The notes under the pieces are model-generated. The model ran no database searches, was not told where the DNA came from, and saw nothing but the letters and a program-made list of their open reading frames with translations. This document shows, in pieces, positions 55,400 to 64,000 of a stretch of 64,000 nucleotides of DNA. Within the stretch, counting starts at the first letter, position 1, and each line of letters begins with the position of its first letter. Source of the stretch: Sabellastarte sp. h YS-2021 (lineage: Eukaryota; Annelida; Polychaeta; Sabellida; Sabellidae); contig OZ024930.1 of assembly GCA_964017235.1 (NCBI GenBank), positions 30,198,614-30,262,613 on the forward strand, written 5' to 3'. The position numbers and the translations under genes were made by a program.

Positions 55400-56840
55400 C
55401 TCGCCCCCTGTTGTGGGGTCAAAAACGACCCCTGGAGCCTCTGAAGTTCGGTTTCCCCCACCTGAGGAAAACGATTGGTTACTGCTTTGTGAGGAGTTGC
55501 CCCCATAGGGGCGTTTCCTGTAGGAGCCTCTTTTCTTGTTGTGGGGACCACGAAAGGGCTTATATGGTCCGAAACCCTGAGAATCTTTAGAGGTGCCTTT
55601 TTTGAGGAGGAAGTCTTCACCTTCCTTCACAAGTTGAGACTTGAACAAGGAGGAATCCCAAAAGGGGGAGTTCCCGAGTTCTTGGCGTCTCATTTCCCCT
55701 AAATGTGGTTGCAAAAGGGTCATTTCAGCTTCGCGTCTAAGCAAGCCAGTATTACCCATAGTATATAGTTCCCTCTGGAGTATATGGGCTAGGGATTTGC
55801 TGAGGCATGTGAGAGCCCTGTGTTGAATAAGAACAGTCTTATTCCAAAAGTCTAAGTACTCACAGGCTTGCTCATATCCACGTTTTGCTGCTTTTTAGGA
55901 CTGGCACCTTTTTGGATCTGAGACTTAACCCTCTTGAAGGTTGACTTCAGACTATGTTGGCACTTCTCAAGAGATGCATTGCAGGAGGAAGAAGTTTTAG
56001 TAAAGGCAGCAGTAAAATTTAGTGTGGAAATGTTTTGCCTAGCTTGGTGTTCCAATTCCTTAAGAATTGGTAGGGGAACCTTGCCCATAGGAGCCCCAGG
56101 GGGTTTAGGAGTAATACAGATCTTTGCAAAATCTGTATTCAACTCCTGTATTTTCTCCTCATAACATGGCTGTCCCACCTTGTACCACTTTGTAGTGGAA
56201 GGATGAGGTTTGATGTATTTACCCTCAGGTAAATAAGCAGCCTTGAAATCATGTTCAAACTTGTTCAAAAGCGTCTTTGATAACAGAGCGGAGTGGTAGC
56301 ATAGAGGAAGGACCTCTAGGTCTGAGCTCTTGACGACCTTTTTCATCATCCAGACCCATAACTGAAGTTGAGGACTTAGGCATAGACTCCCTGGGGTCAG
56401 GGAGAGAAAGGATGCACCTGAAAGTGTCCACCTCTTTAGAGTATTGTGAGGGAACGTCAGACAGGGCTACTTCCCTATAATAAGGGGGGTCTGGATCATG
56501 ATGAGGTTGGTCTTGATCAGAGACAGCCCAAGAGGGCTCTGAAGACCTGTTTCTGGCTACAGAGGACTGATCCTCCCCTGAGGAAGATGACACGTATCTG
56601 GACCTCACCTTATGCTTACTGTTGTCAGCATGTTTTTTGGATTTTGAAGATGCAATCCGAGGTTCATCGGACTCATCACTCTATTGATCCGAGGAAGACC
56701 TCGGATCAATGTCATGCTTCCTATGAGAGTGAGAGTGTTTTTTAGGTCTAACCAAAGCCTTCGTAGAAGGCTCCTCGGTTGGACTAGAAAGCTGATCCAA
56801 TGCCATATGATTATCAGCACCGAGATGAGATGGAAGTGCA
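55400..56840 (-). pseudogene. DIRS gag-like region (left copy, 5'-truncated)
   Basis: The 165-codon frame (56349-55852) and the 281-codon frame (55759-54914) share the order of DIRS gag: acidic/Ser-rich N-part, SKTLLNKFEHDFKAAYLPEG, then LLRREAEMTLLQPHLGEMRR, then a Gly/Arg/Ser-rich tail (RGPHNKKRGSYRKRPYGGNS) that probably binds nucleic acid. Frames are interrupted. The long frame continues into the truncated RT. Confidence 0.75.
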
Positions 56841-59800
56841 CAGGTACAAATGTGTCAAACAAGGAAGGTCATCAATAGATTATTTTGACTGGAAATATCG
56901 GGTCAAATGACACAGAAAACCACTGTGGTTATTTAATAAGCTTGGTCTCAACTGAGACCCCTTCTGTGAAAACGGGTGGGACAAGGACTTAGCTGTGCCA
57001 AAGGTGCATATTTGATCCAGTGGTTCAGCCTGAGACTGGGCTAAATCTGAGAACTTTTTTGAAATCAGCCCCTGGAGTCACTGCATATAGTTTTCTGTCC
57101 CCTCCCAATGCATTCTAAAGTTCTAAAAGTATAGTAACAAAGAAGCTAAAAGACCAAATCACAAAAATTGGCATCTTCATTGGCAATTGGGTTGGATGAC
57201 TGCAGCAAATAGCTACTGTTAGGAAATGGTAAAGGTATTTCACTATAAAATCTGCAATTTTACAACACCAGTTTGACCCATAAGTGGGGCCCATGAGGAA
57301 ATCTAACCAGCTTTTAGACTCCTTACATGTGGTTTCGTATTACCTTCTAATACATCTGAAAGCTCTAAATGCAATAATGAAGGACAAGTAAGTCAAAACA
57401 CAAAATCTGTGATTCTGTGAGTTTATGACTCTAGTTTGACCCATTTGGGAAACGTTATTCAGGTTTGGTTCAATTGTTCCCCAAACTTAAGCAGTTCGAG
57501 ATATCATAAAGTAGTATTTACCGAGTGGTGGGGACGAGCAGGTGTACCTAAAGAAACTTATTTTTGATGATGCGAACTTGACATAAATTCACCATGCCTA
57601 TGGTATATAAGTTCCATAAATGGCTAAAAAGTCCCCACCAATAAGGGAGATATTCAGGGAATATTATGACCCAGTGGTGGCATTAGAAATATACACCAAA
57701 CATGATTCCGGTGAATACAATAAGCGACCTTTTCGAGGAAATGCTTATTTATATCAAATTTCAGGAATGCATTGAAAGTTGAAACAATTAAGATAATATA
57801 TTAAAGTTTTGTAGATGCAATAACTTTGGATGGTTACTGTACATGTGGTCCCAGTTTTGTAAGTAATCAAAACATATTATATGTGAAAGGCACATGCAAT
57901 GTAACACAGATGGAATTAAGCAGCATAGTTATATAAAGTCTGCTTGTTAGGAATAGTCTGTCTACATTTAAGTAATTAAAATTTTCAATTTTATTGCGCT
58001 ACAATAGCTTACCATGTGGGACTGAATGCTGAATCCAACCGCATGGTGGAGGGATTACAGCTGAGACTGGAAGATATGTCCATTTTTCTTAGATTTTGAA
58101 GTAGTAGATTAGAATGAATTAAGAAATACCAATCTGAGTCCTGTTTACAGTGCCCCAATCCTGAAGACGGAACCTGTAAAGAGCCAAAAATCTGAATAGA
58201 AAGAATGACAGTGCTAAAACTGTCAAGATGTTGGAGAGAAGTGCAGCAGCCGTGCTCACTTTAGAGGTGTAAGGGCCCTCAGGGCCCATCCACGAGTGAA
58301 AAACCAACCCAATGGTTGGAATTCTCATAAATTTTTGCCACTGAATATGAAATTAATGACAACTTGATAAGTCCTTAATACCTATATTGTTGATAAACTA
58401 AAAATAAAAAATGACCTTACCCGTAACATCTTGAGAGGTAAACCTATACCTAGACCCTGGGATTAGACTCCTGAAGACTTGGTTGTAGCCCCCCTTCTTT
58501 TCTTTCCGAGGATACCTGGTCTGAGGGGAAGGATCTAGGACTTGTTGTGCCGCCACCACTGGTCCCAGATACATATTGTTGTCATTGTCTGACCAAGTAA
58601 GGTCAGGTAAAAATTTGTAAATGTGTTGTGAGCTTTCCAGTGACAGGCTTGCATGATTTGGTCCACCGATACCCCACCGTAAAAGGCCTTAGAGGCCGCA
58701 AAGGCCCTAATGTCATGTGCTTTAACTTGGACCAAATCCAAGGCTTGTTGGTCTGCTTGTTTATAACAAAGTAGAAAGGTTTGTTTCAACCAAGGAGAGA
58801 GAGTAGCGGGTCTGATGTCAGTCCTTTCTTGGAGGAGATGAAAAGGAGGGATCGAGACCCTCTCAGGTCTTTGGTTCAATCCAAATAGTACCTCAGGGCC
58901 CGCACCGGACACAAGGTCCTGTCTTCTTTGAATTGTCTATCTACAATGGTAGTCAAAGTAGGAATAGTCACCGGAGACACACTTTGAGAACTTTCTCTTG
59001 CTAGTTGGTTTTTGGCTATGAAGTCAGAAGGGAACACGGCAACCTTTTCCCATTGGCCTAGATTAGATACTTTGTTTGCAACCCAGGCATGGATTTCGCT
59101 GCGGCGCTTGCCGGAGGCCAAAGCTAGCAAGAAAGCAGTTTTGAGAGTAAGATGTTTGAGGTCTGTGTCTTTCATAGGCTCAAAGGGTGCTTTTGTGAGA
59201 AACAGAAAGGTTCAATTTTGGAAGATTGAGTTCCTATTTGTTTGATTATGTAGGCTACCACTGTTAAGTTGTACATTTCAACTAGCACTGTTTGGTTCTG
59301 ACCAAATTTGGTTTTGAAAGGAATGGCAGTACGTAGCCATTGGTGATAATGTTTAACATGTTGGATGAACATTTGTTTGTTTGCCAGTCTCTTCTGAAAG
59401 AACGGAGGCGACCTCCTACTGGTGGACTGAGGGAGGCTTTTAAAGAGTCATTGGGGAGAGGGGTTTCCATGCCCTCGCCCCCTGTTGTGGGGTCAAAAAC
59501 GACCCCTGGAGCCTCAGAAGTTCGGTTTCCCCCACCTGAGGAAAACGATTGGTTACTGCTTTGTGAGGAGTTGCCCCCATAGGGGCGTTTCCTGTAGGAG
59601 CCTCTTTTCTTGTTGTGGGGACCACGAAAGGACTTATATGGTCCGAAACCCTGAGAATCTTTAGAGGTGCCTTTTTGAGGAGGAAGTCTTCACCTTCCTT
59701 CACAAGTTGAGACTTGAACAAGGAGGAATCCCAAAAGGGGGAGTTCCCGAGTTCTTGGCATCTCGTTTCCCCTAAATGTGGTTGCAAAAGGGTCATTTCA

Positions 59801-60839
59801 GCTTCGCGTCTAAGCAAGCCAGTATTACCCATAGTATATAGTTCCCTCTGGAGTATATGGGCTAGGGATTTGCTGAGGCATGTGAGAGCCCTGTGTTGAA
59901 TAAGAACAGTCTTATTCCAAAAGTCTAAGTACTCACAGGCTTGCTCATATCCACGTTTTGCTGCTTTTTAGGACTGGCACCTTTTTGGATCTGAGACTTA
60001 ACCCTCTTGAAGGTTGACTTCAGACTATGTTGGCACTTCTCAAGAGATGCATTGCAGGATTCCAATTCCTTAAGAATTGGTAGGGGAACCTTGCCCATAG
60101 GAGCCCCAGGAGGTTTAGGAGTAATACAGATCTTTGCAAAATCTGTATTCAACTCCTGTATTTTCTCCTCATAACATGGCTGTCCCACCTTGTAGTGGAA
60201 GGATGAGGTTTGATGTATTTACCCTCAGGTAAATAAGCAGCCTTGAAATCATGTTCAAACTTGTTCAAAAGCGTCTTTGATAACAGAGCGGAGTGGTAGC
60301 ATAGAGGAAGGACCTCTAGGTCTGAGCTCTTGACGGCCTTTTTCATCATCCAGACCCATAACTGAAGTTGAGGACTTAGGCATAGACTCCCTGGGGTCAG
60401 GGAGGGAAAGGATGCACCTGAAAGTGTCCACCTCTTTAGAGTATTGTGAGGGAACATCAGACAGAGCTACTTCCCTATAATAAGGGGGGTCTGGATCATG
60501 ATGAGGTTGGTCTTGATCAGAGACAGCCCAAGAGGGCTTTGAAGACCTGTGTCTGGCTACAGAGGACTGATCCTCCCCTGAGGAAGATGACACGTATCTG
60601 GACCTCACCTTATGCTTACTGTTGTCAGCATGTTTTTTTGGATTTTGAAGATGTAATCCGAGGTTCATCGGACTCATCGCTCTATTGATCCGAGGAAGAC
60701 CTCGGATCAATGTCATGCTTCCTATGAGAGTGAGTGTTTTTTAGGTCTAACCAAAGCCTTCGTAGAAGGCTCCTCGGTTGGACTAGAAAGCTGATCCAAT
60801 GCCATATGATGATCAGCACCGAGATGAGATGGAAGTGCA
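56841..60839. repeat. Tandem duplication, right copy (3,999 bp)
   Basis: Second copy, shorter by about 259 bp, chiefly from a 184-bp deletion at about 59298 (bounded by TCTG microhomology) and a 63-bp deletion at about 60058. Point differences are sparse (about 1% by eye), so the duplication is fairly recent. Confidence 0.95.
58438..59218 (-). pseudogene. Tyrosine recombinase, C-terminal half (right copy)
   Basis: Same motifs as 54180-54960, including KAHDIRAFAASKAF and FTNFYL. An extra stop (TGA, from a CGA codon in the other copy) follows RYYLD near 58875, and the two ancestral frameshifts are shared, so both copies were already dead when duplicated. Confidence 0.88.
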
Positions 60840-61545
60840 GAACCATAGTCCACTTCCATCTGTTCATCATTTGAGGTAGTCCGAGGTTGTCTCGGAGGGG
60901 GTAGGTCCAGATTTACAGCAGCTTGAGAGGTTCCAGGCTTAGAAGCCGAGGCCTAATCCACCTCCATTTGCTTTTTAGATGTCAATTCATCTCGGAGAGA
61001 CTGGAAAGCTTCTAACATTGAAGCTTAAAAGGAACCCATTTGCTGCTGTAAATGGATGTTAAGTGAATTACCCAGGGATTTTTCTAGATTTGCTTCAATT
61101 TTCTGCTGTAAGGCAGTACCTGGGGTGGGTGGGACAGTTTTGGCTGGTGTTTTGAGAGACAATGAACTGAAGGGTAAGGGTTGGGGACGTGGGGGTGAGG
61201 TAAATACGTTGTCTGCAGCACTCTCAAGGTCTGCATTAGAACCAGTAAAAGAATCCCGTCGCCCTCACCCAAAAAATGAAGTTCATCATCTTTTGAACTA
61301 GCAGTGTCGTTCTTTTGTTTCCTGTGTTGAATTTTATTCATTTGTTCATCTGTGGAAGATGCAGATATCACAGGGTGCCTCAAAAGTGACACAGGGGTCA
61401 TCACCCTTGCCAGCTTCCCTACAGGTAGGGCAATAATTATGTATGTCAAATGAGAAACAAAAGTGATGACACTTACTAGCTCTCGGTTTGTCTTTATTCG
61501 TTTGGTGGGTAGACATTTTAAACGCAAAAAAAGACGTAGATGCAA
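59480..61545 (-). pseudogene. DIRS gag-like region (right copy, with N-terminus)
   Basis: ATG at about 61516 gives MSTHQTNKDKPRASKCHHFC followed by DIHNYCPTCREAGKGDDPC and CDIC: a Cys/His cluster as at the N-terminus of many DIRS gag proteins. A frameshift near 61350 leads into NKIQHRKQKNDTASSKDDEL, then acidic and Ser-rich sequence to the LLRREAEMTLLQPH segment. Stops occur at several points; a 63-bp deletion distinguishes it from the left copy. Confidence 0.75.
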
Positions 61546-61857
61546 AAAGCCTGAACCGAGGAAAACTCAAAACACGCGAAAATAAGAAATATACTTACCC
61601 TGTCAAAATGGAAATTTTGCAGAATAATTTATGATATATAATAAATGAAATGACTAAAAATAAACATCCAACAATACGTATGTGCTGAGAATTAGATGAA
61701 AATATCTGAGATGACAGACGCTACCAAAACATGCGGCCAACGAAAAAGTAGGACGAGAGGTCAAAGGTTATGACGAGACAACAACTTGAGGCTACGGCCA
61801 ACTATAAATGTCTATTTTTCTTAGATGTTGGCCTGATGCCTTGCGGCCATCTGAGAA

Positions 61858-61901
61858 CAGCATTCAGTCCCACATGGTAAGCTATTGTAGTGCAATAAAA
61901 T
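61858..61901. repeat. DIRS terminal repeat, 5' end of right copy
   Basis: Inverse of 57988-58031 apart from one base. A TWTTTTTCTTAGAT word lies just inside both ends in the same orientation (58082 and 61813), a possible part of the internal repeat arrangement of DIRS elements. Confidence 0.9.
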
Positions 61902-61909
61902 GTCCCACT

Positions 61910-62505
61910 TACAACCAGTAAGGCTTATTGTTGGGAACATTACCACAAGTGCAGAACAACATGGAACTACATATCACACTGTATAAATTAAGGTGTGTCA
62001 AGCAGTTGCCAAGTGGCACGGCAGCAACTCATGGAGAAGCCAAACTAATATAATAAAGTAGTTTACTGTGTCTCAGATATGGGGACTGATTACACAAATG
62101 TATTCATGTTCCTGTTGAATTTTTTTTTGTGAAAGAGGTGTTGTCAGAAGTGATTTATGAAATCAATGTAACCTGTTTCTGGCAGTATTGATTAACCTCA
62201 TTGCTACAAGTTAGAAACACGAGAACACACTTTTTGTGCATGCTTTTAATTTACCACAGTTTTTGCATAGATGGTAAGCATTTTCAATCAAGAAGGCTAG
62301 AAACCCACAACTTGAATAAGTTCTGGAGTACACTTACATATCTGTATCATATTTGTATGTTTGTATGTCAAAGCCTGGGGAATAGCATTGGATACAATGA
62401 GATGAAGAAGAGGTGAAAACATGCAAAGATAAGGGGTCTTTCAGAAGAGAATAACACTTTACAATGATATAAAGTATGTAAAGAGAAAGTATCAAAACAA
62501 AACAA
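61910..62505. other. Spacer between DIRS elements, no feature recognised
   Basis: AT-rich; one 71-codon plus frame at 62201-62416 without family signature. Confidence 0.4.
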
Positions 62506-62509
62506 TTTT

Positions 62510-62836
62510 GCAAATTTAATAAGTAAATTAAATTTTTATAAGTTAATACCCTATCCAATGGACAATTGCTAATCCGGTCGGCGCAGACCGGCCCGCCAAA
62601 CGCCAGAAAAAGACGTCCTGTGTTGCCACCGGCTGGCCGGTCCGTAGTACTGTGCACTCCCCAGATGGCGCCTCGTACTTCCTTCCTGTCTAGACAACCT
62701 GACGTCATAGCATCTTTTTCGTTGTCTAAACCTCTTAGACCCCTAGTAAGTTGATAGCGGGGTCGGTGGGAGGGTCTTGTGTGTCCATTGGATAGGGTAT
62801 TAACTTATAAAAATTTAATTTACTTATTAAATTTGC
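62510..62836. repeat. Perfect 54-bp inverted repeat with GC-rich 219-bp centre
   Basis: Arms 62510-62563 and 62783-62836 are exact inverses (GCAAATTTAATAAGTAAATT ... CCCTATCCAATGGAC). The centre is GC-richer than its surroundings. The inner arm word TATCCAATGGACAATTGCT is repeated directly at about 62870, next to TTTTATTGCGTTAATAC, which resembles the DIRS terminus. Likely terminal structure of the third DIRS-like element or a small element inserted at it. Confidence 0.8.
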
Positions 62837-62838
62837 AA

Positions 62839-64000
62839 TTTTATTGCGTTAATACATCCTATCCAATGGACAATTGCTGAATAACTACCGCTTGGTCGGC
62901 GGGTAAGTTACTAGGGACTTATGTGAACTCACAAGTAATAGCAAATTTTAACCTATGGTCTAGGCTGACTTCGTCAGGAGACCTATAGGCCCAGGCCTGG
63001 GTTGACCCTAAGGTCAGGAAACCCTGTAAGACCTTGGTCGGTTGCCAACAGCCGGTTACCCGGGGGCTATACCGACGTCGCCCCCCCCCCTTTTTTTTAA
63101 CAGACCTGCTCTGAGGTAGAGGAAGAGAGGGATGAGTTCAGTCCCAGAAAGCCAATAAACCTCCCGAAGGAAGCACATCATATTTGATACTATGTGTTTG
63201 TAGAACTGTTACATTATGTACATATATACAAATCTCCTCATTCTTAGGGCCACTTGTGGTTCTGCTGAGCAGCCCAACACCAAGCCCAATTGGTAAAGCT
63301 CTGAGTCAGTCCAAACCACACCCTTCAGAAAGCACTGTGTGAAGGTATTGTGACTTCAGTGGCAGGCTGACAAGATTGGATCTAAGGAGACTCCCGACTG
63401 GAAGACCCTAGAAGCAGCAAAGGCACTGACATCATGGGCTTTAACCTGATGTCAAGTGTGGGCCTCCTGGTCAGAGAGCTCATAACATAGGATCACAGTC
63501 TTGTTGATCCAAGAGGAGATAGTGGAAGATGAGATGTCTTGTTGAAAACTTTCTTAAAAGGGGACAAGAACCACCTCTTTATTCTGCCTGATGTCTGAGG
63601 TCCTGTCCAAATAGTAGCACAGTGCTCTGACCGGAGAGAGGGACCTGTCAGACTTGAGGGATCTATCCAGAGTTGGGGGCCAGGGCTGTTATAACCCCAG
63701 GGGCCACCCTGTCTGGACCCGCTTTGGCCAGCTGATTCTAGGATAGAAAGCTGGGTGATGGAAACAGGGACACCTTTGACCAATCGGATTGGTGTCCAAT
63801 ATATCAGTTTTGCCAAGCATGAATCTCACTTCTGTACTTGCCCAACCCAAGGGCCAAGAGGGATACCGTCTTGAAGGTCAAATGCTTCAATGGGGCCTCC
63901 TTGATTGGATCAAAAGGAGTCTTAGCTGGTGCACGGCCAGTGAGAAGTTCCAGGAGGGTATGCCACTCCTGCCTTTGGGTCTGTCTCTGAGGAAACTATC
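62839..64000 (-). mobile_element. Third, diverged DIRS-like element, 3' part, running off the right edge
   Basis: The minus strand shows KHLTFKTVSLLALGLGKYRS, matching the recombinase segment of the other copies, and AHDVSAFAASRVFQSGVS, matching their H-x-x-R box region but with Ser for the Arg. Many stops. The left boundary is taken from the terminus-like TTTTATTGCGTT at 62839. Confidence 0.75.

Larger units (their letters stand above)
52583..56840. repeat. Tandem duplication, left copy (4,258 bp)
   Basis: Matches 56841-60839 almost base for base in the same orientation. It holds a family B-like repeat (52815-53500), unique flank and a 5'-truncated DIRS-like element. The junction at 56840/56841 joins GGAAGTGCA of the element body to CAGGTACAAATG of the left flank, with a 2-4-base microhomology. 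Confidence 0.95.
53730..56840 (-). mobile_element. DIRS-like retrotransposon, left copy, 5'-truncated and RT-deleted
   Basis: Order on the minus strand: C-terminal gag, the very start of the RT (NGYVLPFLSKPN), an abrupt join to RNase H (LFTDASNKGCNAHL, LHINILELMAVSLAL), another join, then the catalytic half of a tyrosine recombinase. Reverse transcriptase core, the RNase H end and the N-terminal half of the recombinase are missing. The 3' terminal repeat at 53730-53773 is present; the 5' end is lost at the duplication junction. Non-autonomous and frame-broken. Confidence 0.9.
57988..61901 (-). mobile_element. DIRS-like retrotransposon, right copy, both termini present, internally deleted
   Basis: Bounded by 44-bp inverted terminal repeats (57988-58031 and 61858-61901, one mismatch; TTACCATGTGGGACTGAATG inside). 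On the minus strand: Cys/His-rich gag start at 61516, gag to about 59480, RT start at about 59430-59300, then directly the end of RNase H and the recombinase half. Lacking RT and most of RNase H, it could only move with help from a complete relative. Confidence 0.9.

Noticed and set aside
55266-55508. 80-codon plus-strand frame preserved in both DIRS copies (also 59340-59582)
   Set aside because: Antisense shadow of the gag/RT junction; preserved only because the locus was duplicated.
62510-62890. CRISPR-like or phage attachment structure
   Set aside because: Only one inverted pair plus one direct copy in a eukaryotic repeat context; no regular spacers.

Overview
The window is eukaryotic nuclear DNA: AT-rich, intron-bearing, and dominated by transposons and tandem repeats, with no bacterial gene organisation. 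The DIRS-like tyrosine-recombinase retrotransposons, L2/CR1-like LINEs, a tRNA-derived SINE, hAT and Harbinger relics and many transposons carrying internal minisatellites suggest a marine invertebrate (lophotrochozoan or non-vertebrate deuterostome). The species cannot be fixed from sequence alone.

The one host gene I can support is on the minus strand from 25,864 down to 634 and runs off the left edge. It is the 5' two-thirds of XPC (xeroderma pigmentosum group C, the Rad4-family DNA-damage sensor of nucleotide excision repair). I rebuilt twelve coding exons by splice site, phase and family similarity. They give about 786 codons in one unbroken frame: a basic N-terminus, an acidic TFIIH-binding motif, and the first part of the Rad4 transglutaminase-homology domain. 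The rest of that domain and the BHD1-3 DNA-binding domains lie beyond base 1. Introns total about 23 kb and are filled with repeats.

Region by region: 1-25.9 kb is XPC with its introns, which hold a broken LINE (3.9-5.6 kb), a minisatellite-bearing element (6.25-7.9), a tandem-repeat element (9.25-10.8), a hAT-type MITE with 8-bp target duplications (12.9-14.0) nested in an older repeat, a LINE 3' end (14.4-14.8), a tRNA-SINE with intact 14-bp target duplications (17.5-17.75), and three large tandem arrays (18-19.5, 22-24, 24.4-25.1). 26-36.5 kb has no recognised gene; it holds small inverted-repeat elements, a second copy of the 6-8 kb minisatellite element and nested palindromes. 36.5-38.9 kb is a decayed gag plus tyrosine-recombinase element split by a 658-bp MITE. 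39.7-51.4 kb holds LINE endonuclease and reverse-transcriptase relics, a 2.4-kb inverted-repeat element full of GGGCCACTGG-type repeats, a second hAT-type MITE, and a Harbinger transposase relic. 52.6-64 kb is a cluster of DIRS-like retrotransposons on the minus strand. One, together with its left flank, has been duplicated head to tail (4,258-bp offset), and both copies have lost most of the reverse transcriptase; a third diverged copy runs off the right edge.

I found no undescribed defence, toxin or metabolic system. The most interesting observations are the tandemly duplicated, internally deleted DIRS locus, the family of transposons whose copies differ mainly in the length of an internal satellite array, one of which reaches to within about 10 bp of an XPC splice acceptor, and the MITE-interrupted recombinase whose catalytic tyrosine lies in frame across the insertion.
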